Assembly: GCF_900102635.1 (NCBI RefSeq)
Contig: NZ_FMZQ01000023.1
Span: 1-58,442 of the forward strand
Direction: 5' to 3'
Length of the DNA: 58,442 bases
Source: Ectopseudomonas chengduensis
GTDB taxonomy: Bacteria; Pseudomonadota; Gammaproteobacteria; Pseudomonadales; Pseudomonadaceae
Below the pieces are notes generated by a model. That model saw only the letters and a list, made by a program, of their open reading frames with translations. It searched no databases and was not told where the DNA came from. The position numbers were made by a program, and so were the translations under genes. Shown here in pieces: positions 7,758 through 15,510 of this stretch; the stretch's first letter is position 1; the number at the start of each line of letters is the position of its first letter.

Positions 7758-8999
7758 TCAGCCATTGGGCTGGCCTACCAGGGCGAAGGAGGCGAGGCTG
7801 ACCTCGTGCTCGCGGGTCAGGTACTGGCGGCGCTCCAGGCGTTCACGCTGGAAACGCGACTCGCGCGACAGGCGCGAGAACCAGTAGAGCAACTCGTCGG
7901 TGGCACCTTCCGGCTCCTGCTCCAGCAGCCAGGCCATCAGATCCGGCAGTGGCAGGGCCTGTTCGCAGCGTTCGATCATTTCCCGCGCGGTCTTCGGCGC
8001 CTTGGGCGCGCCGCCCTTGCGGCTGCCGCTGGCCTTGGGGAAGTGCGCCGGCTTGGCCTCGAAGCGTGCCAGGGCGTAAACGTAGGCCTCGACCTGGCTG
8101 GCCGAACCGAGGAAGTTGCTCTGCGGCCGGGTGAACAGCGGCATGGCCGCTTGCGGCACGGCGTCGATGCCCTTCTTGCGGATCACCGACAGCGCCAGTG
8201 CGGCGCCGCGGGTCACTGCGTTGTGCCGACGCGCTTCTTCGCGCAGCGGCAGCAGCAGTTCGCGGGCCTTGCGCAGCGTCAGTTGGGCGGTGGTCTGCAT
8301 CTCCAGGATGCGCGCGTGGGTGCGCAGCAGCAGGTCATCGTCGACCAGTTGGCCGAGGCGCTGCTGATCGCCGAGCAGGCGCAGCAGCACCTGTTCGACG
8401 CGGCGTACGCCCTGCTCGAAGGCGCCGTCGGCGGCGACCAGCTGGATCATCGGTTCGACGTATTCGTCCCAGGTGGCCAGCACCTCGGCGTAGCGCTGGC
8501 GCAGTGGAATCTGCCGGTCGCTGGTTTTGGCGCGGTCGGCCACGCTGACCAGCGCCTGTTCGTCGTTGGCCAGCTTCTTCAGCACGTCGCGCACGCGCAT
8601 GTCGAGCAGACGCAGCTGGCGCGCCAGGTCGTTGGCATCGCGCACTTCGAAGGCGTCCTGGATATAGCCGGCCAGGCGCTCCAGGTGGCGCAGGTAGGCT
8701 TCGATCTCCAGGCACAGGCCGAGGCGGTGCTCGCGGCGCAGGTAGGCGAGAAAATCGTGGATCTGCGCGTTGAGCTCGAAACGGTTGGGGCTCTTGGCCA
8801 CTGGCACCAGGATGTCCAGGCGAATCCAAGTGTCGAGCAGGGCAGTGGTGTCGCTGGGCGTGGCGTCGGGCAGTTGCGCGGCGAGCTGGCCACGCAGCTC
8901 GACCAGGCTCAGGGTGCCGGCGTCGAAGCGCTCGCAGAGCGGTTCGAGCAACGTCCAGTGTTCGGCGAGGGCGCGCAATACGCGCTTGGGATCGATCAT
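7758..8999 (-). CDS. mksF: MksF, kleisin subunit of the MksFEB condensin
   Basis: 413 residues beginning MIDPKRVLRALAEHWTLLEP, similar in length and helical content to the MukF/MksF kleisin family. It has an N-terminal winged-helix region (about 1-95), a helical middle, a basic linker with SGSRKGGAPK, and a C-terminal winged-helix segment ending near VGQPNG. It is the first gene of mksFEB. Kleisins bridge the SMC heads and bind the MksE dimer. Its promoter should lie in the 9000-9187 region shared with the divergent gene at 9221, but I see no clear -35/-10 pair. Confidence 0.87.
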   Translation of the reverse strand: MIDPKRVLRALAEHWTLLEPLCERFDAGTLSLVELRGQLAAQLPDATPSDTTALLDTWIRLDILVPVAKSPNRFELNAQIHDFLAYLRREHRLGLCLEIEAYLRHLERLAGYIQDAFEVRDANDLARQLRLLDMRVRDVLKKLANDEQALVSVADRAKTSDRQIPLRQRYAEVLATWDEYVEPMIQLVAADGAFEQGVRRVEQVLLRLLGDQQRLGQLVDDDLLLRTHARILEMQTTAQLTLRKARELLLPLREEARRHNAVTRGAALALSVIRKKGIDAVPQAAMPLFTRPQSNFLGSASQVEAYVYALARFEAKPAHFPKASGSRKGGAPKAPKTAREMIERCEQALPLPDLMAWLLEQEPEGATDELLYWFSRLSRESRFQRERLERRQYLTREHEVSLASFALVGQPNG

Positions 9000-9220
9000 C
9001 GAGGCGCCGGTTCCAGGCAGGTTAAAAGCGACGATTGTACTGCAAGGTGGATGCCGGGTTTGAGTCCGAATCGATCAGAGGCAGGTGACGCGATTCGGCA
9101 CATTGGGACGGGCTGTGCGCAGGAAACCCTGGCAAGTGCCTGAAAAGCCGGGAAAACCTGGGTTGGAGAGGTGGCACACTTTCTGCCGTGGCAACAGCGA
9201 ACCGGTTTTTGGAGTCCCTG

Positions 9221-9826
9221 ATGTCTGCCCTTGCCCTGAATGTCGATGCCCGTTGGCATGAGCTGCAGCACCAGCGCGATCTGAACTGGGAGCTGCACGC
9301 GATTACCGATCGTGCTCAGGCCATCGCGTTTCTACGGCGGTTCGAAAACCGCCTGTGCATCTACTCCAGCTATGTCGAGAAGCTCTACAGCAACTACAGC
9401 TTCGTGGTGCCGCAGGACGAGCAGGGCGGTATCACCATCCTGCCGGACGAGATGGCCTGGCATGACACCTTTCACGATATTCCCGCCGATGCGGTGGAGC
9501 CCACCGGTGTGCACATCCTGCCAGGTGAAACGGTGGGGTTCGACGGCCTATATATGAAGGTACCGGGTGAGTCGCGTCTGATTGCCTCGCGTGAATTACC
9601 ATTCCAGGCCGGCTTGCGTTTGCTGATCGAGCGCTATCGGGCGCGCGGCGAACATTTTCTGCCCGTGCTGGTGAAAGGCGATCTGCGTGAGTACGAGGCG
9701 CGGATGCCATCGCTGCACCTGCACCGTATCAACCCCGCCAAGCTAGCTCACTGCTCGCGCTTGAGCATCGACACCATTCGCGGCGCCATCGCCGAGCACC
9801 TGCTGAGCCTGTTTCGTCAGCATTGA
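9221..9826 (+). CDS. conserved hypothetical protein, divergent from mksF
   Basis: About 201 residues starting MSALALNVDARWHELQH. ATG 9221 was chosen because GGAG lies seven bases before it; the frame is also open from GTG 9188. The protein is soluble, with no signal peptide or membrane span, and has several Glu/Arg and aromatic patches (SNYSFVVPQDEQGG, YMKVPGESRLI). I do not recognise the family. A gene of unknown function occupies the same position next to mksFEB in P. aeruginosa, so the pairing may be conserved. Confidence 0.75.
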   Translation: MSALALNVDARWHELQHQRDLNWELHAITDRAQAIAFLRRFENRLCIYSSYVEKLYSNYSFVVPQDEQGGITILPDEMAWHDTFHDIPADAVEPTGVHILPGETVGFDGLYMKVPGESRLIASRELPFQAGLRLLIERYRARGEHFLPVLVKGDLREYEARMPSLHLHRINPAKLAHCSRLSIDTIRGAIAEHLLSLFRQH

Positions 9827-10090
9827 GCGCGTCGGATATCGCGGCAATGTGACCCGCACCAGCCCTGTGCGCCTCGGGGCGCGGGTGATGGATAAGCCTT
9901 GCCCGGTCATATCACTGTAACCGCTCGGCCGTAGGGTCTCCGCTCAGTCAAGGCAGACTCCGGTCATCACCGGTTGTACAAAAAATCCCCAATGCCCTTT
10001 CGATATGCGTCGGTTATCGGCACAATTCGCGTCCACTTTTTTCTGGGGGGCTGAAACCCCTCCACTGGCCGACCTTGCTGGGGCGACGAG

Positions 10091-11188
10091 ATGATCCAGA
10101 CGCCGTACTACCTCATCGACAAACAAAAGCTTCTGGTCAACCTGGAGAAGATCGCCTATGTGCGCGAGAACTCCGGTGCCAAGGCGCTGCTGGCGCTGAA
10201 ATGCTTCGCCACCTGGTCGGTGTTCGACCTGATGCAGCAATATATGGACGGCACGACCTCATCGTCCCTTTATGAGTTGAAGCTGGGCCGACAGAAGTTC
10301 GCCGGCGAAACCCACGCCTACAGCGTGGCCTGGGCCGACGACGAGATCGAAGAGATGGTCGCCAACTGCGACAAGATCATCTTCAACTCCATCGGTCAGC
10401 TCGAGCGCTTTGCCGCGCGTACCGAGGGCACCATCCGCGGCCTGCGCGTCAACCCGCAGGTGAGCAGCTCCGACTATCTGCTGGCCGACCCGGCGCGTCC
10501 GTTCAGCCGCCTGGGCGAGTGGGACCCTGCGAAGATCGAGCAGGTCATGGGGCAGATTTCCGGCTTCATGTTCCACAACAACTGCGAGAACGGCAGCTTC
10601 GAGCTGTTCGACAAGATGCTGACCACCATCGAGGAGCGTTTCGGCCACCTGATAGCCCAGGTCGAGTGGGTCAGTCTCGGCGGCGGCATCCACTTCACTG
10701 GCGAGGGCTATCCGATCGATGCCTTCTGTGCGCGCCTGAAAGCTTTCTCCGAAAAATACGGCGTGCAGGTGTATCTGGAGCCGGGCGAAGCGGCGATCAC
10801 CCTCAGCGCCTCACTGGAAGTCACCGTGCTCGACACCCTGTACAACGGCAAGAACTTGGCCGTAGTCGACAGCTCGATCGAAGCGCACATGCTCGACCTG
10901 CTGATCTACCGCCTCAACGCCAAGATGGCGCCGAACGACGGCGAACACACTTACATGGTGTGCGGCAAATCCTGTTTGGCCGGCGACATCTTCGGCGAGT
11001 ACCAGTTCGACAAACCGCTGCAGATCGGTGATCGCCTGTCGTTCATCGACGCGGCCGGTTACACCATGGTCAAGAAGAACTGGTTCAACGGCCTGAAAAT
11101 GCCGTCCATCGTGGTGAAACAACTCGACGGTAGCGTCGAGGTGGCGCGCCAGTTTGGCTTCGACGACTACCTGTCCAGTCTGTCGTGA
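10091..11188 (+). CDS. nspC: carboxynorspermidine/carboxyspermidine decarboxylase
   Basis: 365 residues, an alanine-racemase-fold PLP enzyme. The PLP lysine is probably K37 in LLALKCFATWS. Further landmarks are the glycine loop VSLGGGIHFTGEGY, the PGEAA phosphate-binding segment, and MVCGKSCLAGDIFGEY, which contributes the active-site cysteine and Asp in this decarboxylase family. It removes the carboxyl group from carboxyspermidine or carboxynorspermidine in the S-adenosylmethionine-independent polyamine route. The dehydrogenase that makes its substrate is the next gene, 128 bases downstream. In many bacteria the dehydrogenase comes first, so this order is worth noting. Confidence 0.92.
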   Translation: MIQTPYYLIDKQKLLVNLEKIAYVRENSGAKALLALKCFATWSVFDLMQQYMDGTTSSSLYELKLGRQKFAGETHAYSVAWADDEIEEMVANCDKIIFNSIGQLERFAARTEGTIRGLRVNPQVSSSDYLLADPARPFSRLGEWDPAKIEQVMGQISGFMFHNNCENGSFELFDKMLTTIEERFGHLIAQVEWVSLGGGIHFTGEGYPIDAFCARLKAFSEKYGVQVYLEPGEAAITLSASLEVTVLDTLYNGKNLAVVDSSIEAHMLDLLIYRLNAKMAPNDGEHTYMVCGKSCLAGDIFGEYQFDKPLQIGDRLSFIDAAGYTMVKKNWFNGLKMPSIVVKQLDGSVEVARQFGFDDYLSSLS

Positions 11189-11198
11189 CACCGTTGAT

Positions 11199-11272
11199 GG
11201 TGGGCTGAAGCCCACCCTACACCGAGCCTTGAGCCGTAGGGTGGGCCGGGCGGCGATCCGCTTCAGCCCACC
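11199..11272. repeat. REP-like repeat (GTAGGGTGGGC family) between the polyamine genes
   Basis: GGTGGGCTGAAGCCCACCC is a perfect palindrome, followed by GTAGGGTGGGCCGGGCGGCG and a closing CTTCAGCCCACC. The same building blocks are arranged differently at 48997-49121. It fills most of the gap between the decarboxylase and the dehydrogenase genes. Confidence 0.75.
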
Positions 11273-11316
11273 TCATCAAACGTTTTAAACAACGCAGTTC
11301 CCTGGAGGTGAAACAA

Positions 11317-12555
11317 TTGAAGAAGAATGTTCTGATCATTGGTGCAGGAGGTGTTGCCAAGGTGGTGGCCCATAAGTGCGCGCAACACAATGACGAGTTA
11401 GGTCGCATTGCAATTGCGTCGCGCAACATCTCCAAATGCCAGGCCATCATCGACAGCGTGCAGGCAAAGGGCGGTCTCAAGCAGCCCGGCGAGATCAAGG
11501 CCTATGCGCTGAACGCCCTGGACGTGGAAGCGACCAAGGCACTGATCCGCGAAACCGAATCGCAGATCGTCATCAACGTCGGTTCGGCGTTTCTCAACAT
11601 GTCCGTGCTGCGCGCCTGTATCGACACCGGCGTCGCCTATCTGGACACCGCCATCCATGAAGATCCGAGCAAGATCTGCGAAACCCCGCCATGGTACGGC
11701 AACTACGAGTGGAAGCACCTGGCCGAATGCCAGGAAAAAGGCGTGACCGCCATCCTCGGCGTCGGCTTCGACCCGGGTGTGGTCAACTCCTATGCCGCTC
11801 TGGCGCAACAACAGTACTTCGACAAGATCGAGTCGATCGACATCCTCGACGTCAACGCCGGTTCGCACGGCAAGTACTTCGCCACCAATTTCGACCCGGA
11901 AATCAATTTCCGCGAATTCACCGGCACGGTCTACAGCTGGCAGAACAGTCAGTGGACCAGCAACAGCATGTTCGAAGTCAAACGCACCGACGATCTGCCG
12001 GTGGTGGGCGTGCAGAACCTGTACCTGACCGGCCATGACGAGGTGCACTCGCTGTCCAAGCACCTCAACGTGCCGAACGTGCGCTTCTGGATGAGCTTCG
12101 GCGATCACTACATCAACGTGTTCACCGTGCTGAAGAACCTTGGCCTGCTCTCCGAGAAGCCGGTCAAGACCGCCGAAGGCCTTGAGGTGGTACCGCTGAA
12201 AGTGGTTAAGGCCGTGCTGCCCGATCCCGCCTCGTTGGCGCCGGGCTATACCGGCAAGACCTGCATCGGCGACCTGGTCAAGGGCACCAAGGACGGCCAG
12301 CCGCGTGAACTGTTCATCTACAACGTGGCCGACCACGAAGAAGCCTTCGCCGAGACCGACAGTCAGGGTATTTCCTACACCGCCGGCGTGCCGCCAGTCG
12401 CCGCCGCGCTGCTGGTCGCGCGTGGCGAGTGGGATGCGCAGCGCATGGTCAACGTCGAAGAGCTGCCGGCCGAGCCGTTCCTCAAGCTGCTGGACGTAAT
12501 GGGCCTGCCGACGCGCATCAAGGATGAGAATGGCGATCGTCCCTGGGATCAGTAA
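11317..12555 (+). CDS. carboxynorspermidine dehydrogenase (saccharopine dehydrogenase family)
   Basis: 412 residues, NAD(P)-dependent. An N-terminal Rossmann fold shows IIGAGGVAKVVAHKCAQ, and the C-terminal half is of the saccharopine-dehydrogenase type (LGVGFDPGVVN, VPPVAAALLVARGEW). It condenses aspartate semialdehyde with a diamine to give carboxynorspermidine or carboxyspermidine, which the preceding NspC decarboxylates. TTG 11317 was chosen as the start because TGGAGGTG lies six bases before it and the product begins MKKNVLIIGAGG; a GTG at 11308 sits inside that ribosome-binding site. Pseudomonas probably makes spermidine this way. The gene is closed by a strong terminator. Confidence 0.92.
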   Translation: MKKNVLIIGAGGVAKVVAHKCAQHNDELGRIAIASRNISKCQAIIDSVQAKGGLKQPGEIKAYALNALDVEATKALIRETESQIVINVGSAFLNMSVLRACIDTGVAYLDTAIHEDPSKICETPPWYGNYEWKHLAECQEKGVTAILGVGFDPGVVNSYAALAQQQYFDKIESIDILDVNAGSHGKYFATNFDPEINFREFTGTVYSWQNSQWTSNSMFEVKRTDDLPVVGVQNLYLTGHDEVHSLSKHLNVPNVRFWMSFGDHYINVFTVLKNLGLLSEKPVKTAEGLEVVPLKVVKAVLPDPASLAPGYTGKTCIGDLVKGTKDGQPRELFIYNVADHEEAFAETDSQGISYTAGVPPVAAALLVARGEWDAQRMVNVEELPAEPFLKLLDVMGLPTRIKDENGDRPWDQ

Positions 12556-12574
12556 GCCCAGGTGAACCCCGAAA

Positions 12575-12608
12575 GCCCCGCTGCGCAAGCTGCGGGGTTT
12601 TTGTTTTT
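12575..12608 (+). terminator. terminator after the polyamine dehydrogenase gene
   Basis: CCCCGC and GCGGGG form a stem around TGCGCAAGCT, followed by TTTTTGTTTTTT. The long T-run makes this a convincing intrinsic terminator. Confidence 0.88.
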
Positions 12609-12708
12609 TGGACGCTTTGTTTGCCCGCAATCTCGTTGCGACGCTTCCCGCTCCGGCCATTTCACGCGACAATCCGCCCCTGTTGAAAATCCTCTCTCTG
12701 GAGCGCCT

Positions 12709-13494
12709 GTGATTCCCGAACAGCGCCGTCGCGCCTACCTCGACGCCATGCAGGTGGCCACTTGGCTGCCGCGTACCGAACTGCCCTTCGCGGCAGCGTC
12801 GCGTCTGGAGCTGCTTGAGCCGCAGCAGGAGGAAGCGTTCGAGCCTGTGCCAGAGCCTGTTGCCGTCACTCCGGCTGCCGTGCGTGAAGCGCCGGTCGAG
12901 CGGCCGAAGATCGAGATTCCGCGCCCGGGCGCCCAGCCGCGCCAGGCGGCTGTCGAACCGGTGGCGGAGCCGGAACCTGTCGAGGAAAAGCCGGCTCGGG
13001 TCAGTGCTCCGCCGCCGCGTTTTTCCCTGCAGTTGCTGCGAGCCGGCGATTGCGCCCTGTTGGTGGAGCTGCCCACCGGCCAGCCATTCCAGAGCCGCGA
13101 TCCAGCCTACATCCTGCTCAAGGATCTGCTGCGCGCCGCCGGCTTGCCGGATAGCCCGCAACTGCTCGGTGAGCCAGTGCGCTGGCCGCTGCTGGTGCGC
13201 GGCAATATGGATCAGGGCCCGCAAGCGGCGCTGGAGTTCGTGCAGAGCTTCGTCGCTGCGCGCCTCGAAGAACAGCCGAGCACCTGTCTGTGGCTGGTTG
13301 GTCTGCCGGCCATTCGCTTTGCCGGCGAAGGCGACGAGCACAGCTACAACTGCGAACTGCAGGTCGAAGGTCTTGGCGCTTGCTGGGCGCTGCCGGGGCT
13401 GGAGCTGCTGATGGAAGAACCAGCGCGCAAGCGCGAACTCTGGCAGGCCATGCGGCGCGTTCGCCAGCGCTGGCTGACGCCTGCACATTCCTGA
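12709..13494 (+). CDS. holD: probable DNA polymerase III psi subunit (cryptic pseudomonad type)
   Basis: About 261 residues from GTG 12709, which has CTGGAG six bases upstream; the frame is open further upstream but that part runs through the terminator. An N-terminal segment (RRRAYLDAMQVATWLPRTEL) is joined by a Pro/Glu/Val-rich linker (about 40-105) to a folded domain with DPAYILLKDLLRAAGLPDSP. Both ends resemble short stretches of E. coli psi (RRDWQLQQLGITQW and DPLVSDVLRALTVSPDQ), and it sits just upstream of rimI as holD does in E. coli. A cryptic psi subunit about twice the usual size has been described for pseudomonads. Psi links the clamp loader to chi and SSB. Such proteins are often annotated only as hypothetical or TonB-like because of the linker. 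Confidence 0.72.
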   Translation: MIPEQRRRAYLDAMQVATWLPRTELPFAAASRLELLEPQQEEAFEPVPEPVAVTPAAVREAPVERPKIEIPRPGAQPRQAAVEPVAEPEPVEEKPARVSAPPPRFSLQLLRAGDCALLVELPTGQPFQSRDPAYILLKDLLRAAGLPDSPQLLGEPVRWPLLVRGNMDQGPQAALEFVQSFVAARLEEQPSTCLWLVGLPAIRFAGEGDEHSYNCELQVEGLGACWALPGLELLMEEPARKRELWQAMRRVRQRWLTPAHS

Positions 13495-13526
13495 GAACCC
13501 CCGTCTTTGCGCCCGAGTTTCCCTTA

Positions 13527-13979
13527 ATGAGCGATGCGATTTCCTTCCGCCCGATGACCGAGGCGGATCTCGATGCCGTGCTGAAAATCGAATACGCCGC
13601 CTTCAGCCACCCCTGGACGCGCGGCATCTTCACCGACAGCCTCAAGTCCTATAACTGCTGGCTGATGTTCGAGGGCAATCAGCAGGTCGGTCACGGTGTG
13701 ATCAACCTGATCCTCGACGAAGCGCACCTGCTCAATATCACCGTCAAGCCGGAAAGCCAGGGCCGCGGCCTCGGTTTGCGTCTGCTCGAGCACTTGATGA
13801 AAGAGGCCTTTGAACTGGGTGGGCGCGAATGCTTCCTCGAAGTGCGCGCCAGTAATCAGAGTGCCTACCGACTGTACGAGCGTTTCGGCTTCAATGAAGT
13901 GGGACGCCGTCGCGATTACTACCCGGCAGTCGGCGGACGCGAAGACGCGTTGGTGATGGCCTGCACGCTGGTCGATTGA
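13527..13979 (+). CDS. rimI: ribosomal protein S18 alanine N-acetyltransferase RimI
   Basis: 150 residues, a GNAT acetyltransferase. The acetyl-CoA loop is QGRGLGLRLL (about 77-86), preceded by the strand HLLNITVKPE, and the C-terminal part has NQSAYRLYERFGFNEVGRRRDYY, typical of RimI. It acetylates the N-terminal alanine of ribosomal protein S18. The ATG is 32 bases after the holD-like stop, with no better ribosome-binding site nearby, so the two genes are probably co-transcribed. A REP-like palindrome follows. Confidence 0.93.
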   Translation: MSDAISFRPMTEADLDAVLKIEYAAFSHPWTRGIFTDSLKSYNCWLMFEGNQQVGHGVINLILDEAHLLNITVKPESQGRGLGLRLLEHLMKEAFELGGRECFLEVRASNQSAYRLYERFGFNEVGRRRDYYPAVGGREDALVMACTLVD

Positions 13980-13997
13980 TGTCATTGCTTTAAAAAC

Positions 13998-14049
13998 GTA
14001 GCCCGGATGCAATCCGGGAAATCGTTGCCCCGGATTGCATCCAGGCTAC
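13998..14049. repeat. REP-like palindrome (GTAGCCCGGATGCAATCCGGG family)
   Basis: GTAGCCCGGATGCAATCCGG faces CCCCGGATTGCATCC..GGCTAC across a short loop. It lies between convergent rimI and nnrS and could end transcription from both sides. A half copy is at 57169-57190. Confidence 0.85.
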
Positions 14050-14078
14050 GGTCTAGCCGTTTGATCGCACCAGGCATT

Positions 14079-15254
14079 TCACCCCGGATGCCCATCCACC
14101 CGCGCCCGACACAGCATCGGCGCGTAATGCCAGGCGAACAGGGCGAAGGCCACGCCCCAGCAAAGCGCTGCCAACCATAGCCACCCGCCACCGCATGTGA
14201 CCCGAATCAGCGCGCCCAGATTGAGCAGGCCGAAGGCCCAGCGCATTGCTTTTGGCGGTTGCAGCGCGCGGCCGGTGTGGCCGAGGCTGACCCGCGCCAT
14301 CATCGCCAGGATCAGCCCGCCCATCGCACCCACCCCCAGCGCGTGGCTGGCCAGGCTGGGTTGCGCCAGCCAGCCCAGGTGCCAGGCGGCCATGCCGAGT
14401 GTGGCCAGCAAAAGCCAGGCGTAGGCCAGATGCAACGACCACAGCAGCGGCACGCGCCAGATGCCTGGCAGGTACCAGCGCCACAGGCGCAGGCCGTGCA
14501 GCGCGCTCAGCAGGATGAACGGTGCGGCCAGCCATGGGCGGGCCTGCAGGTTGTGCCCGCTGGCGAACAGCGCCGCGACCAGCACGCCGCAGGCCAGCAG
14601 CAGACGGTCCAGCCAGGGATGGGCGGCGAAGGCCTCGGCCCGCCCCAGGCCGCGCTGAGTGAAGAAGGGGATCACGCGGCCACCGATCAGGCTCAGCATT
14701 ACCGCAATCAGCCACAGGGCGGCCAGCGCTCCCCGGCGTTGCAGGTCGTCGTCACCCATTGCCAGGCCGGCGAGAGTGAGTGACTGGCATAGTGCGAGCA
14801 GGCTCAGGACCAGCAGGATCGGGTAGTTGTTACGCTGCCTCGCTGCGATCAGCTGGCGCGCCATCTGCGTGATGAGCAGACCGATAAAGGCCAGTTGCAC
14901 GGCGATCAGCAGGTGCAGCGGTACGGGTGCGAACCAGGCCAGACGCGCCGTCAGCCACAAGCCGAACAGCGCGATCAACGGCCGCCCGCTGAGGCCGGGG
15001 CGGCCCGTCCAGTTCTGTACAGCCGTGAGCAGGAAGCCGGCGATGATCGCCAGGCCGAAGCCGAAGGGCATTTCATGGCGATGCCAGGCCAGCATGCCGC
15101 CGGGCACCGCAGGGTTTGTCAGGCCGTGCAGCGCCGCCGCCCAGAGGGCGACGGCGAGCAGGGCGAACAGGGCGCCAGCGAGGAAGAACGGCCGAAAGCC
15201 AAGGCGCCAGAGCGGCGCAATGGCCAGGGCCTGCTGGCGATCAAGCAACTGCAT
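14079..15254 (-). CDS. nnrS: NnrS family haem-copper membrane protein
   Basis: About 391 residues with roughly twelve hydrophobic segments. Family signatures are WRLGFRPFFLAGALFA at the N-terminus, WHRHEMPFGFGLAIIAGFLLTA, GRVIPFFTQRGL and SHALGVGAMGGLILAMMARVSLGHTGR, with conserved histidines that bind haem/copper in NnrS. NnrS proteins protect against nitrosative stress. It is the last gene of fhp-ppyR-nnrS; the chosen ATG 15254 lies inside the 3' end of ppyR, an overlap that implies coupling, and a GTG lies two codons earlier. The operon runs away from the NO-responsive activator FhpR. Confidence 0.92.
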   Translation of the reverse strand: MQLLDRQQALAIAPLWRLGFRPFFLAGALFALLAVALWAAALHGLTNPAVPGGMLAWHRHEMPFGFGLAIIAGFLLTAVQNWTGRPGLSGRPLIALFGLWLTARLAWFAPVPLHLLIAVQLAFIGLLITQMARQLIAARQRNNYPILLVLSLLALCQSLTLAGLAMGDDDLQRRGALAALWLIAVMLSLIGGRVIPFFTQRGLGRAEAFAAHPWLDRLLLACGVLVAALFASGHNLQARPWLAAPFILLSALHGLRLWRWYLPGIWRVPLLWSLHLAYAWLLLATLGMAAWHLGWLAQPSLASHALGVGAMGGLILAMMARVSLGHTGRALQPPKAMRWAFGLLNLGALIRVTCGGGWLWLAALCWGVAFALFAWHYAPMLCRARVDGHPG

Positions 15255-15492
15255 GAGCACATGCCCTGTCGTTCAGGCGCTCCTGTGCGATCAGACGCAG
15301 CACGTAGCCGATCTTCAGTACGCTCGGACCGATCAGTGTCAGGCTGTGGGCCAATACCAGTGTCGGTACATTCAGGTGCTTCTCCAGGCCGTAGGCCGCG
15401 ACCAGTCCGACGAGCAGCAGAATCAGGCCGCTCCAGAGCAGTTGGCTGGACAGATGAAGAATCTGCACAGGTGGAAGATTGAGCGGATACAT
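15241..15492 (-). CDS. ppyR: small membrane protein, PpyR-like
   Basis: 83 residues with two hydrophobic helices (about 14-35 and 42-65) and a short polar tail. It sits between the flavohaemoglobin and nnrS genes, exactly where P. aeruginosa has ppyR (named for effects on psl and pyoverdine expression). The assignment rests mainly on position and on the two-helix plan. It begins 18 bases after the fhp stop and overlaps nnrS, so it belongs to the same transcript. A role in the NO response is inferred from that context. Confidence 0.75.
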   Translation of the reverse strand: MYPLNLPPVQILHLSSQLLWSGLILLLVGLVAAYGLEKHLNVPTLVLAHSLTLIGPSVLKIGYVLRLIAQERLNDRACAHAVA

Positions 15493-15510
15493 GGTTTACC
15501 TCCTGATTGA

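Noticed and set aside
4141..8999. Wadjet/JetABCD anti-plasmid defence system
   Set aside because: Only three condensin genes are present and there is no JetD; the neighbourhood is that of the housekeeping MksFEB of Pseudomonas.
11398..13488. Long minus-strand open frame opposite the dehydrogenase and holD
   Set aside because: Same effect: it spans two real genes and a terminator on the other strand, and its product has no recognisable fold.
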